A DNA stretch of 21,512 bases, from contig CAMDSG010000010.1 in assembly GCA_945907055.1 (NCBI GenBank), positions 1 to 21,512 of the forward strand. Reading direction: 5' to 3'. Origin of the DNA: Bifidobacterium breve (GTDB lineage: Bacteria; Actinomycetota; Acidimicrobiia; IMCC26256). Below, in pieces: positions 7,921 to 14,934 of the stretch. The translations under genes and the position numbers were made by a program. How positions within the stretch are numbered: position 1 is the first letter of the stretch; every line of letters starts with the position of its first letter. The notes under the pieces were generated by a model. It had not been told where the DNA came from, made no database searches, and saw nothing but the letters and a program-made list of their open reading frames with translations.

Positions 7921-7968
7921 GCCATGCCATGAGCCATGCCATGAGCCATAACATGGGCCATCACGATG
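7921..7968. repeat. 12-bp tandem repeat, about four units
   Basis: GCCATGCCATGA occurs twice exactly (7921-7932 and 7933-7944). Diverged units follow: GCCATAACATGG (7945-7956) and GCCATCACGATG (7957-7968). The array lies directly after the 15-bp stem and before the terminator-like hairpins. Confidence 0.85.
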
Positions 7969-7985
7969 CTATTGGCTTGATGCCG

Positions 7986-8028
7986 CTGATACCGACTGAG
8001 ACTGTATCGGGGCCTATTTTAGGTTTTT
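7986..8028 (+). terminator. Possible intrinsic terminator
   Basis: A 7-bp stem (CTGATAC 7986-7992 with GTATCGG 8004-8010, one G:U) is followed at once by CCTA-TTT-TAGG (8013-8023) and TTTTT (8024-8028). The second hairpin is short, so termination strength is uncertain. The spacing of stem and T-run is right for a rightward transcript. Confidence 0.4.
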
Positions 8029-8106
8029 CGCCATATATTGGCTGCCCTGCGCGATTCTGATCCCTCTGCGTGTTATGTTGCGCGCCCCTCCACCCCGGAA
8101 GTGAAT

Positions 8107-8571
8107 ATGCCTAAAGACGTAATAGATCCAGAAGACGAACTTGAGACCGACGATGAACTCGATGGCGATGAGATTGAGGACGAACTCGATGATGAGGCCG
8201 ATTCTTTAATTGAGTCTCCACTCGATGATGACCTGTTGGCGATTGAGGGCGTAGACGACAATCCCGCCGATGTCTCGACGGACGACGAACTCGACGACGA
8301 CGACGACCAGACGGTTGTGGTCCTCGAGGATGAACTCCACCCAGATGACGTCGAGGCGTCCTTGGATATTCTTCTTAAGGAGAAGACGACTAGCGATCGC
8401 CCCGAGGATGAAGACCTTGAGGACGCTGAGAGCGAGGCAGATCGAGTCGAGGGCACCAACAAAGTGAAGCCTCGAGGAGACGACGAGTTCTTATGCGACT
8501 CGTGCTTCTTGGTATTGCCACTCAGTCAACTTGCATCTGGGCAGAAGGAACGCTGCAGAGACTGCGCGTAA
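8107..8571 (+). CDS. DUF4193-like zinc protein with long acidic N-terminus
   Basis: This is a 154-residue protein. The last 30 residues (DDEFLCDSCFLVLPLSQLAS, then CRDCA) match the end of the actinobacterial DUF4193 family. Four cysteines (C130, C133, C150, C153) form a likely zinc site. The first 125 residues are almost entirely Asp, Glu and short spacers (for example DELDDDDDQ), longer and more acidic than the mycobacterial family members I recall. No membrane segment or signal is present. Function is unknown. An acidic tail of this kind could mimic nucleic acid or bind a basic partner. The ATG at 8107 has GGAA at 8097-8100. A GTG two codons upstream is the alternative. TTATGT (8073-8078) is a possible -10 element. 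Confidence 0.8.
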   Translation: MPKDVIDPEDELETDDELDGDEIEDELDDEADSLIESPLDDDLLAIEGVDDNPADVSTDDELDDDDDQTVVVLEDELHPDDVEASLDILLKEKTTSDRPEDEDLEDAESEADRVEGTNKVKPRGDDEFLCDSCFLVLPLSQLASGQKERCRDCA

Positions 8572-8627
8572 ATCTAGGTAAGTTTCTCAAGATCCTTTAG
8601 GGCAAATTTGAACTCGACTCATCGCTG

Positions 8628-10220
8628 ATGGAGAGGTCTGTGCTCGCACCTAACGCGCGTATTGCATTCATAGCCTCTGCTCTATCTGGCCTTTTCATGG
8701 CATGCGCGTTCCCACCGATTGGTGCTTGGCCGTTTGCGATCGTCGCGTTACTTCCATTGCTCTGGGTCTGGAGCAGCGCATCAATTTGGCGGGCAGCTTG
8801 GAGTGGCTTCGTATTCGGAGTGCTTTTTTTCGGAGTCGTTCTCTCATGGGCATGGTATTTCGGGGCGGTAGCAATTCTCCCGCTCGTTGCGACTCAAGCC
8901 CTCTACGTAGCGGCGGTAGGCAGCGTTATCGCAGCGATACGTCGCCTCGGAGTTTCATCGCCGTTAATCGTTGCTTCGGCGTGGAGTCTTGGCGAGCATC
9001 TGCGAGGGACCTGGCCGTTAGGGGGGCTGGCATGGGGAGAGGTTGGTACCGCCATGTCTCCTTTCACGCCGGCGCGCGGATTAGCCGCTTGGGCAGGTGC
9101 TCTAGGAGTCACATTTGCGGTGGTTCTCTCTCAGGCAGTGTTGCTTGAAGTACTACTCAAGGCCACTAGGCGTGGGGCAGCAGTGGCAGGCGGGGAGGGG
9201 AGAGGCGCTCACGCCCTCCATTCTCAAGGCCTTCAATCTCACCGAATCCATTTAGGAGTAGCTGCGCTGTTAGTTCTGATCTTCCTTGCTGCCGGGCTCA
9301 ATCCTCCGACAACGCGTGAGGTAGGAGCATTAAAGATTGCTGCCATCCAGGGGAACGATCTCAACAGAACGTTGAGTTCAGATGAGATTTCTAACCAAGT
9401 GCTCACGGAGAAGCACTTTGATCTGGCTGGCCAATTAACCGGAGACTACGACCTAATTATTTTCCCAGAGTCCGCGCTTATGAGCGACCCTGAGGCAGAC
9501 CCACTACTCATGTCAAGAATTGTCGCTACTGCGAGGCGCCATAATTCATTTGTACTTATCAATGCAATAAATCGCGAACAAGAAGGCGCCATTTACAATA
9601 CGAATCGCCTATACGCACCCGATGGTTCGTTAGTAGCGAATTACTCCAAAAGACATCTAGTGCCGTTCGGGGAGTATGTGCCTTGGCGCTCTGAGTTGAG
9701 TTTTATATCTGCAATTGATCAGGTACCAGAAGACTTCACTGCTGGTCAGAACAACGGTTCAAACTCAGGCGTCCTTAATCTCGACCGCAAGAAAATTGGG
9801 AGTCTTATTTGTTTCGAGTCGGTATTCCCTGAGCTTGCACGACGAGAGGTCCGTGACGGAGCGGAGGCACTTATTGTCTCAACCAATAATCGCTCCTACC
9901 GCCGCAGCGCGAATAGCGCGCAGCATGTGCAGTCATCACAGATGAGAGCTGCGGAGACTGGTCGGGCATTGGTACAGGCCTCAATCTCTGGAATCTCTGC
10001 CATTATCGACCCACGGGGCCATATTGAGAAGAGAACTGAGCTATTCAAGCCTGCAATTATCGAGGCAAAGGTTCCTCTTCGTGCAGGGGAGACCCCGTAT
10101 GTGAAGCATGGACCGTTAATAGTAGAGATCTCAGCCACGATCGTGATTGCGGCTGTGGCGTTTGGCCTGCTTCGCCGTAGACTGCAGAGGATGCCCAGTA
10201 GAGGAGACTCCAGTGAGTGA
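8628..10220 (+). CDS. lnt: Apolipoprotein N-acyltransferase
   Basis: This membrane enzyme N-acylates the diacylglyceryl-modified cysteine of lipoproteins on the outer face of the cytoplasmic membrane. The 530-residue protein has about six N-terminal membrane helices (to about residue 225), a nitrilase-fold catalytic domain, and a final helix near residue 505. Catalytic residues are visible: E281 in FPESA, K341 in YSKRHLVPFGEYVP, and C395 in LICFES. It is not fused to a dolichol-phosphate mannose synthase, unlike mycobacterial Ppm1. The ATG at 8628 lacks a good ribosome binding site. An in-frame GTG at 8640 has GGAG (8630-8633) at a spacing of 6 and may be the true start. The stop overlaps the next gene by eight bases. 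Confidence 0.93.
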   Translation: MERSVLAPNARIAFIASALSGLFMACAFPPIGAWPFAIVALLPLLWVWSSASIWRAAWSGFVFGVLFFGVVLSWAWYFGAVAILPLVATQALYVAAVGSVIAAIRRLGVSSPLIVASAWSLGEHLRGTWPLGGLAWGEVGTAMSPFTPARGLAAWAGALGVTFAVVLSQAVLLEVLLKATRRGAAVAGGEGRGAHALHSQGLQSHRIHLGVAALLVLIFLAAGLNPPTTREVGALKIAAIQGNDLNRTLSSDEISNQVLTEKHFDLAGQLTGDYDLIIFPESALMSDPEADPLLMSRIVATARRHNSFVLINAINREQEGAIYNTNRLYAPDGSLVANYSKRHLVPFGEYVPWRSELSFISAIDQVPEDFTAGQNNGSNSGVLNLDRKKIGSLICFESVFPELARREVRDGAEALIVSTNNRSYRRSANSAQHVQSSQMRAAETGRALVQASISGISAIIDPRGHIEKRTELFKPAIIEAKVPLRAGETPYVKHGPLIVEISATIVIAAVAFGLLRRRLQRMPSRGDSSE

Positions 10221-10860
10221 CGAACGCAGCACAGTTGATCGAGTAGTTGAGTTAGCAGTACATGTTCCCGTGGGCATTGCTGCATTCGCTAGAGATGCAG
10301 TACCCACACTCGTGACAATGTTCGCTGGACGAGGCAAGCGCGAAGTAGATGTGCATCAACGCGAAGTCGTTGGACAGATAGCGAACTACAAAGCAGTCGG
10401 TGAGTTGGCGGTTAAATTTGGGCCGCCTGTTGTAAAGCAGCGGGTAAACGAGCAGATCGTCACTCTACGAGCTAAAAGCATCGAAGCCTTCGAGTCATTC
10501 TCGGCATCCTCGAAGGCATACTCCGGCCTCTCCGACATGTGCTCTTCAGGCGCTGGCCCTCACCTCACTGAGGATCTCGAGGCGAGGAGCAAAGAAGCGC
10601 CAGCGACCGAAGATTCAACGCCGAACATGGCACCAATTTCCGAATCGATTAATGAACCGAGTACCCCAGAGAGCGACTCAACCCCAATGCATCCCCGGAT
10701 TCTCTCTATCCCGGATTATGACGGATTAGCAGCGAGCCAGATTATTGAGCGGCTCGAGGGCCTCAACCCGGGCGAGCTATACGACGTAGAAGAGTACGAA
10801 CGATCAACGCGTGCTCGCCGAACCATTCTCGGCAAGATCGCCATTCTGCGGACCAAGTAG
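10213..10860 (+). CDS. Conserved-looking protein of unknown function, coupled to lnt
   Basis: This protein has 215 residues when started at GTG 10213, which has GAGGAG at 10201-10206. Longer in-frame starts would lie deep in lnt. The first half is helical with mild hydrophobic character (VELAVHVPVGIAAFARDAV, then KFGPPVVKQRVNEQI). The middle is a low-complexity linker rich in Ser, Glu, Thr and Pro. The last 50 residues form a distinct module, IPDYDGLAASQIIERLEGLN then YEERSTRARRT-like helices (actual: YERSTRARRTILGKIAIL), resembling a small helical end-domain. There is no signal peptide or clear membrane span. It overlaps lnt by eight bases and ends 12 bases before the acetyltransferase. I cannot assign a family or role. 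Confidence 0.72.
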   Translation: MSDERSTVDRVVELAVHVPVGIAAFARDAVPTLVTMFAGRGKREVDVHQREVVGQIANYKAVGELAVKFGPPVVKQRVNEQIVTLRAKSIEAFESFSASSKAYSGLSDMCSSGAGPHLTEDLEARSKEAPATEDSTPNMAPISESINEPSTPESDSTPMHPRILSIPDYDGLAASQIIERLEGLNPGELYDVEEYERSTRARRTILGKIAILRTK

Positions 10861-10872
10861 AGGTCCAGAGCG

Positions 10873-11337
10873 TTGGAGTCCGTGCGCAATGCAGCCAGCG
10901 ACGATCTGGAGACCCTCTGTGGCTTCGCTGCGCAGTTAGCCCACGAGCTCACACCTATGAGGGGCGGCGCTCTCTGGGCTGCTCAGGAATCACTCATAGA
11001 GCCCCTCGGTGAGGCATTTACGAACCTTCTTGCTTCGGAGGACTCGCGCATCATCATCGGGCTCTTAGAGGGCGCTCCTATGGGGTTCGGAGTCGCCGTA
11101 CTGCGACGACTAAACGACGGTACCCTGCTAGGAGACATCACTGAGATCTGGGTTGAGCCCGAGGCCAGGGCGGTCGGCCTTGGAGAACTGATTCTGGTTT
11201 CACTTACTGAATTCTGCGTCGAGAGAGGCTGTATCGGCATCGACGCAAGGGCTCTTCCTGGTCACCGCCAAACAAAGAACTTCTTTGAGGAGCAGGGCTT
11301 CACAGCACGCATGCTCACCATGCACAGAAGTCTTTAA
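10873..11337 (+). CDS. GNAT-family N-acetyltransferase
   Basis: This 154-residue single-domain protein has the GNAT fold pattern. A beta-strand IIIGLLEGAPMGFGVAVL is followed by ITEIWVEPEARAVGLGELIL, which carries the acetyl-CoA motif A (Q/RxxGxG/A type, here RAVGLGE). It ends with ALPGHRQTKNFFEEQGF, the usual motif B region. The substrate cannot be told from sequence. The start is uncertain: TTG at 10873 with AGAGG upstream, or GTG at 10882 with GGAG at a short spacing. It follows the unknown gene by 12 bases, so it probably belongs to the lnt transcript. A 13-bp tandem repeat begins directly after its stop codon. Confidence 0.85.
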   Translation: MESVRNAASDDLETLCGFAAQLAHELTPMRGGALWAAQESLIEPLGEAFTNLLASEDSRIIIGLLEGAPMGFGVAVLRRLNDGTLLGDITEIWVEPEARAVGLGELILVSLTEFCVERGCIGIDARALPGHRQTKNFFEEQGFTARMLTMHRSL

Positions 11338-11376
11338 GGCGCTGTAGAAAGGCGCTGTAGAAAGGCGCTTTAGAGC
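11338..11376. repeat. 13-bp tandem repeat after the GNAT stop
   Basis: GGCGCTGTAGAAA occurs at 11338-11350 and 11351-11363. A diverged unit GGCGCTTTAGAGC follows at 11364-11376. The first unit starts at the base after the TAA stop. Confidence 0.88.
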
Positions 11377-11394
11377 AGCCCGGGAATAGCCAAA

Positions 11395-11432
11395 GTGCAG
11401 GCCATAAACCCTGGTTTCTGGGGGATCTGCAC
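11395..11432. other. Stem-loop between convergent genes
   Basis: GTGCAG (11395-11400) pairs with CTGCAC (11427-11432). A CCC/GGG pairing lies inside, between the convergent GNAT and FKBP genes. There is no T-run in either direction, so a terminator role is possible but weak. A second small hairpin GGGC-AAAC-GCCC follows a few bases later. Confidence 0.35.
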
Positions 11433-11483
11433 GTAGGGCAAACGCCCATAATCTTCGTTATGTAACTCTGTGAAGAGGGCTCG

Positions 11484-11858
11484 CTACCCCACGCCGATTA
11501 GGTCTACGACAAATACAAGTGTCTCTCCGCCCTTGATGACGCCCCCCGCGCCGGCAGCGCCGTACCCAAGATGAGGCGGAATCGTGATGCTGCGTCGGCC
11601 ACCAACCTTCATTCCGGCGACGCCCTGATCCCAGCCCGAGATGACCTCACCACGCCCTAGGTGGAATCCAAAGAAATCATCTCGGTCCCATGATGAGTCG
11701 AACTGCTTCCCTGTGCTCCAGGAGACCCCCACATAGTGGACACTGACGAAGGTACCGGAGACTGCTTCGTCGCCGGTGCCGATCTCTAGGTCCTCTAATA
11801 CAAGTTCTGCTGGAGGAGCGGTATCTGGAATTGTGATTGTTGGTTTTGTGTCAGCCAT
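11484..11858 (-). CDS. FKBP-type peptidyl-prolyl cis-trans isomerase
   Basis: This 124-residue single-domain protein catalyses proline isomerisation during folding. FKBP signatures are present: VSVHYVGVSWSTGKQFDSSWDR, the VISGWDQGVAGMKVGGRRSI block with the core Trp, the HLGYGAAG loop, and the final LVFVVDLIGV strand. There is no signal peptide, so it is probably cytoplasmic. The first 20 residues (ADTKPTITIPDTAPP) are a short polar lead-in typical of actinobacterial versions. It lies 99 bases after the gcvP stop, without a clear terminator between. The ATG has no visible ribosome binding site, so a separate leaderless transcript is possible. Confidence 0.93.
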   Translation of the reverse strand: MADTKPTITIPDTAPPAELVLEDLEIGTGDEAVSGTFVSVHYVGVSWSTGKQFDSSWDRDDFFGFHLGRGEVISGWDQGVAGMKVGGRRSITIPPHLGYGAAGAGGVIKGGETLVFVVDLIGVG

Positions 11859-11957
11859 GGCGCGAAATTAGCCCAGAATCAAACCGCTGAGAGGAATCGC
11901 AGCCCTGAAGAACGCCCTCGCACCAAATAGACGCCTCTGACGAGCCTGAGTGACGGC

Positions 11958-14843
11958 CTAGTTTTCCTCGTAATCAGTTAGAGGGGGGCACGAGCAAAAG
12001 ACGTTGCGGTCGCCGTAAACGCCATCTATTCGGCTCACCGGTGGCCAGTATTTATTTCTACGGGTCGCATCCGATGGGTAAGCCGCGTGCTCACGTGTAT
12101 ACGGACGATCCCATTCGCCTGTTAGGAGATCGGCAGCCGTGTGCGGTGCGTTGTGTAGCGCGCTCTCATCAAGGGATACACGCCCCTCCTCAACATCGGT
12201 AATCTCGGAGCGAATTGCAATCATCGCTTCGATAAAACGATCGACCTCTCCAAGATCTTCCGACTCTGTTGGTTCGATCATTAGCGTTCCGGATACAGGG
12301 AAGCTCATTGTTGGTGAGTGAAATCCGTAGTCGACCAAGCGCTTCGCTACATCATCAACACTTACACCAGTCGCATCTGTAATTGGGCGAATATCAATTA
12401 TGCACTCGTGGGCAATTAGCCCGGACTCACCTCGATATAGAACGGGGAAATGCTCTTCAAGTTGATGCGCTATGTAGTTTGCATTGAGGATCGCAACTTG
12501 AGTCGCCCTGCGAAGACCCTCTCCCCCCATCATCGCTATATAGGCCCAGGAGATTGGGAGCAGAGACGCAGAACCCCAAGGGGCTGCAGAGATCGCCCCT
12601 ACCCCACCACCAGCGGGGCCACACTCAGGTACAAGGGGGTGCGAGGGCAGGAACTCTGCAAGGTGGGAGCGAACCCCAACGGGTCCGACACCTGGCCCTC
12701 CCCCTCCGTGGGGAATGCAGAATGTCTTGTGCAGATTTAAGTGCGATACGTCAGCACCAAAATGCCCCGGAGCCGCTAGCCCAACTAGCGCATTCAAATT
12801 TGCGCCATCGAGATATACCTGGCCCCCTGCCTCGTGAACCATCGCACACACATCTGTGATCTCAGTATCAAAGACTCCGTGCGTTGAAGGGTACGTGACC
12901 ATCAACGCTCCGAGTCGCCCAACATTCTCATCAATGCGGCGTTTAAGGTCCTCTAGGTCGATGTCACCTGAGTCATTGCACGCAATAACTATCACCTTCA
13001 TCCCAACCATTGCCGCGCTGGCGGCATTCGTTCCATGCGCAGAGGCAGGTATGAGACAGACAGTTCTCTCGAAATCTCCGCGAGAACGGTGGTATGCCCT
13101 GATCGCTAGTAGCCCTGCAAACTCACCCTGCGATCCAGCATTGGGCTGCAGCGATACAGCGTCATAGCCAGTTATCTCAACTAGAGCGGCCTCAAGTTCT
13201 TTGAAGAGTCTCCGGTATCCGATGCTCTGATCTATCGGCGCGAAAGGATGCATCGCCCCAAACTCTGGCCACGTCACGGGGATCATCTCAGTCGTAGAGT
13301 TGAGCTTCATCGTGCATGATCCAAGCGGAATCATCGTACGGTCGAGGGCAAGATCTCGATCAGCGAGCCTGCGCAGATAACGAAGAAGCAACGTCTCTGA
13401 CCTGTACTTAGAGAAGACGGGGTGAGTCATGAACTCAGAGGCTCTAATCAATGCCGTAGGAATCGAATCTGAGGCTGACTCAAGAAGAGGAGCGATATCG
13501 AGATTTACACCGAACGCTAGTAGCACGCGCTGCAGAACATCTTGGGTTGTCTGCTCGTCAAGCGATAACCCAATCGTGTCGTCATCAACTAGTCGGAGAT
13601 TGATCCCGCTCTCTAGAGCATTAGCGATCACTTCAGTAGCGCGCCCTGGGACTCGGATCGAGAGCGTGTCGAAGAATGCATCCTCGAGGACAACCAATCC
13701 AGCGCTACGCAGTGCCTCAGCTACTGCAGAGGTCTGGCGGTGTATCCGTTCTGCGATGCGTTTAAGTCCATCTGGACCATGCCACACGCCGTAGAGCCCT
13801 GCGATCACTGCTAGCAAAACCTGCGCTGTGCAGATGTTGCTCGTTGCCTTCTCGCGACGAATGTGCTGCTCCCTTGTCTGCAGAGCGAGTCGCAAGGCTG
13901 GTCGCCCTGCAGAGTCAACCGATACCCCGACAAGTCTTCCTGGTAAGGAGCGCTTAGATGAGTCCCTGACGGCCATGAAACCCGCGTGTGGGCCCCCGAA
14001 ACCAAGTGGGACTCCAAATCTCTGTGACGACCCGACGACGACATCGGCGCCGATCTCGCCTGGCGGGCGAATAAGGGAGAGAGCGAGTAAATCTGCAGCG
14101 ACGGCAACGCTTGCTCCTTGCGCGTGTATGCGCTCTATTAGTTCGCCGTCGTCACGCAGACGACCGCTAGCTCCAGGGTACTGAAGCAGTACCCCAAAGA
14201 CGCCCTCACTTGGGATATCAGTCGCAGGGTCACCGACTAATAGTGCGATGCCAAGCGGCTCGGCACGGGTGGCGACTACAGCAATTGTCTGGGGGAAGCA
14301 ATCTTCGTCAATAAAGAAAACCTCTCCGGCTTTCGGATTCAAGCGATAGCAGAGCGCCATCGCCTCGGCCGCTGCGGTGCCTTCGTCAAGCATCGAGGCA
14401 TTCGCGATGTCCATGGCTGTTAGGTCAGCAATCATCGTCTGAAAATTGAGTACTGCCTCTAAGCGCCCCTGCGAAATCTCGGGCTGATAAGGCGTGTAGG
14501 CGGTATACCAGGCCGGATTCTCAAGAACATTCCGAAGCACTACGGGTGGCGTGACAGTGCCGTAATAGCCAAGACCGATAAGAGAGATAAGCGATTGATT
14601 CTGGGCAGCAATCTCGCGCAACTCTGCGATTACCTCTACCTCAGATCGTGGCGACCCAATACTCAAAGCTCCGAGCCGCTCAATTGTGCTGGGAATAGCA
14701 GCAGAGGTGAGTTCATCAAGGGAGGAGTAGCCAAGGACCTTGAGCATTTTGAGTTGATCTGCAGATGATGGTCCTATGTGGCGCTCTATGAACGCTCCGT
14801 GGTTCGCCAAGTCATCGTACGAGGGTCGATCTATGGTCGTCAC
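11958..14843 (-). CDS. gcvP: Glycine dehydrogenase (decarboxylating), P protein
   Basis: This is the PLP-dependent P protein of the glycine cleavage system, which decarboxylates glycine and passes the aminomethyl group to lipoylated GcvH. The 961-residue length fits the fused single-chain form. Visible signatures include FIERHIGPS near the N-terminus, the LLDEGTAAAEAM block, the second-half PLGSCTMKLN, and the PLP-lysine motif NLHKTFCIPHGGGGPG with K706. The GTG at 14841-14843 (MTTIDRP) has AAGGGG a few bases upstream. The gene lies 85 bases downstream of gcvT and probably shares its transcript. No break or missing motif was seen. Confidence 0.97.
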   Translation of the reverse strand: MTTIDRPSYDDLANHGAFIERHIGPSSADQLKMLKVLGYSSLDELTSAAIPSTIERLGALSIGSPRSEVEVIAELREIAAQNQSLISLIGLGYYGTVTPPVVLRNVLENPAWYTAYTPYQPEISQGRLEAVLNFQTMIADLTAMDIANASMLDEGTAAAEAMALCYRLNPKAGEVFFIDEDCFPQTIAVVATRAEPLGIALLVGDPATDIPSEGVFGVLLQYPGASGRLRDDGELIERIHAQGASVAVAADLLALSLIRPPGEIGADVVVGSSQRFGVPLGFGGPHAGFMAVRDSSKRSLPGRLVGVSVDSAGRPALRLALQTREQHIRREKATSNICTAQVLLAVIAGLYGVWHGPDGLKRIAERIHRQTSAVAEALRSAGLVVLEDAFFDTLSIRVPGRATEVIANALESGINLRLVDDDTIGLSLDEQTTQDVLQRVLLAFGVNLDIAPLLESASDSIPTALIRASEFMTHPVFSKYRSETLLLRYLRRLADRDLALDRTMIPLGSCTMKLNSTTEMIPVTWPEFGAMHPFAPIDQSIGYRRLFKELEAALVEITGYDAVSLQPNAGSQGEFAGLLAIRAYHRSRGDFERTVCLIPASAHGTNAASAAMVGMKVIVIACNDSGDIDLEDLKRRIDENVGRLGALMVTYPSTHGVFDTEITDVCAMVHEAGGQVYLDGANLNALVGLAAPGHFGADVSHLNLHKTFCIPHGGGGPGVGPVGVRSHLAEFLPSHPLVPECGPAGGGVGAISAAPWGSASLLPISWAYIAMMGGEGLRRATQVAILNANYIAHQLEEHFPVLYRGESGLIAHECIIDIRPITDATGVSVDDVAKRLVDYGFHSPTMSFPVSGTLMIEPTESEDLGEVDRFIEAMIAIRSEITDVEEGRVSLDESALHNAPHTAADLLTGEWDRPYTREHAAYPSDATRRNKYWPPVSRIDGVYGDRNVFCSCPPLTDYEEN

Positions 14844-14904
14844 CGGCTTGCCCCTTCAATTACAAGATTGGATGGCACTCTCATTTTTAGCGAAGATCTC
14901 TTAA

Positions 14905-14934
14905 GAGCGGGTTTCATGAGAGCTGGTTTCATGG
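14905..14934. repeat. 15-bp tandem duplication across the gcvT stop codon
   Basis: On the plus strand GAGCGGGTTTCATGA (14905-14919) is followed by GAGCTGGTTTCATGG (14920-14934), with two mismatches. The second unit contains the gcvT stop (TCA at 14929-14931, TGA on the coding strand) and its last codon. The first unit lies just downstream. Confidence 0.85.

Larger units (their letters stand above)
7720..8028 (+). ncRNA. Candidate structured RNA of unknown class (boundaries approximate)
   Basis: Three pieces of structure line up on the plus strand. (1) A 7-bp stem 7767-7773 with 7802-7808 (one G:U) encloses a perfect 6-bp hairpin CTCCAG-TTCG-CTGGAG (7780-7795) capped by a UUCG tetraloop. It is extended below by GCC (7764-7766) with GGC (7814-7816). 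(2) A 15-bp stem GGGATTCAGATACCC (7826-7840) pairs with GGGTATCTGAGTCCC (7903-7917) with a single G:U pair. It encloses smaller hairpins, including CGCC (7875-7878) with GGCG (7889-7892). (3) A 7-bp stem 7986-7992 with 8004-8010 leads into CCTA-TTT-TAGG and five T residues. It does not match the signatures I know for tmRNA, RNase P RNA, SRP RNA or common riboswitches. The 5' end is a guess. Confidence 0.4.
7583..8106. other. 524-base gap without a convincing protein gene
   Basis: No ORF in this gap has a recognisable protein. The left part (7583-7720) holds an A/T-rich inverted repeat (7662-7672 with 7688-7697). The middle and right (about 7737-8028) hold several nested RNA-type stems, a 12-bp repeat array and a weak terminator, described separately. 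The last 78 bases should contain the leader, and probably the promoter, of the acidic zinc protein at 8107. Confidence 0.7.

Noticed and set aside
7716..7964. Leftward ORF with Met-Ala-His repeats
   Set aside because: The repeats come from the 12-bp array, and the rest is low-quality sequence on the strand opposite the terminator and stems.
7991..8010. CTGAGA-like core of a TPP riboswitch
   Set aside because: Only ACTGAGACT is present, without the other TPP-riboswitch blocks or a thiamine gene downstream.
7854..8060. Rightward His/Met-rich ORF
   Set aside because: It has a GTG start without a ribosome binding site, runs through the terminator-like hairpins, and has no family resemblance.
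8073..8462. Leftward Ser-rich ORF
   Set aside because: It is the mirror image of the Asp/Glu codons of the DUF4193-like gene, a common artefact of acidic genes.
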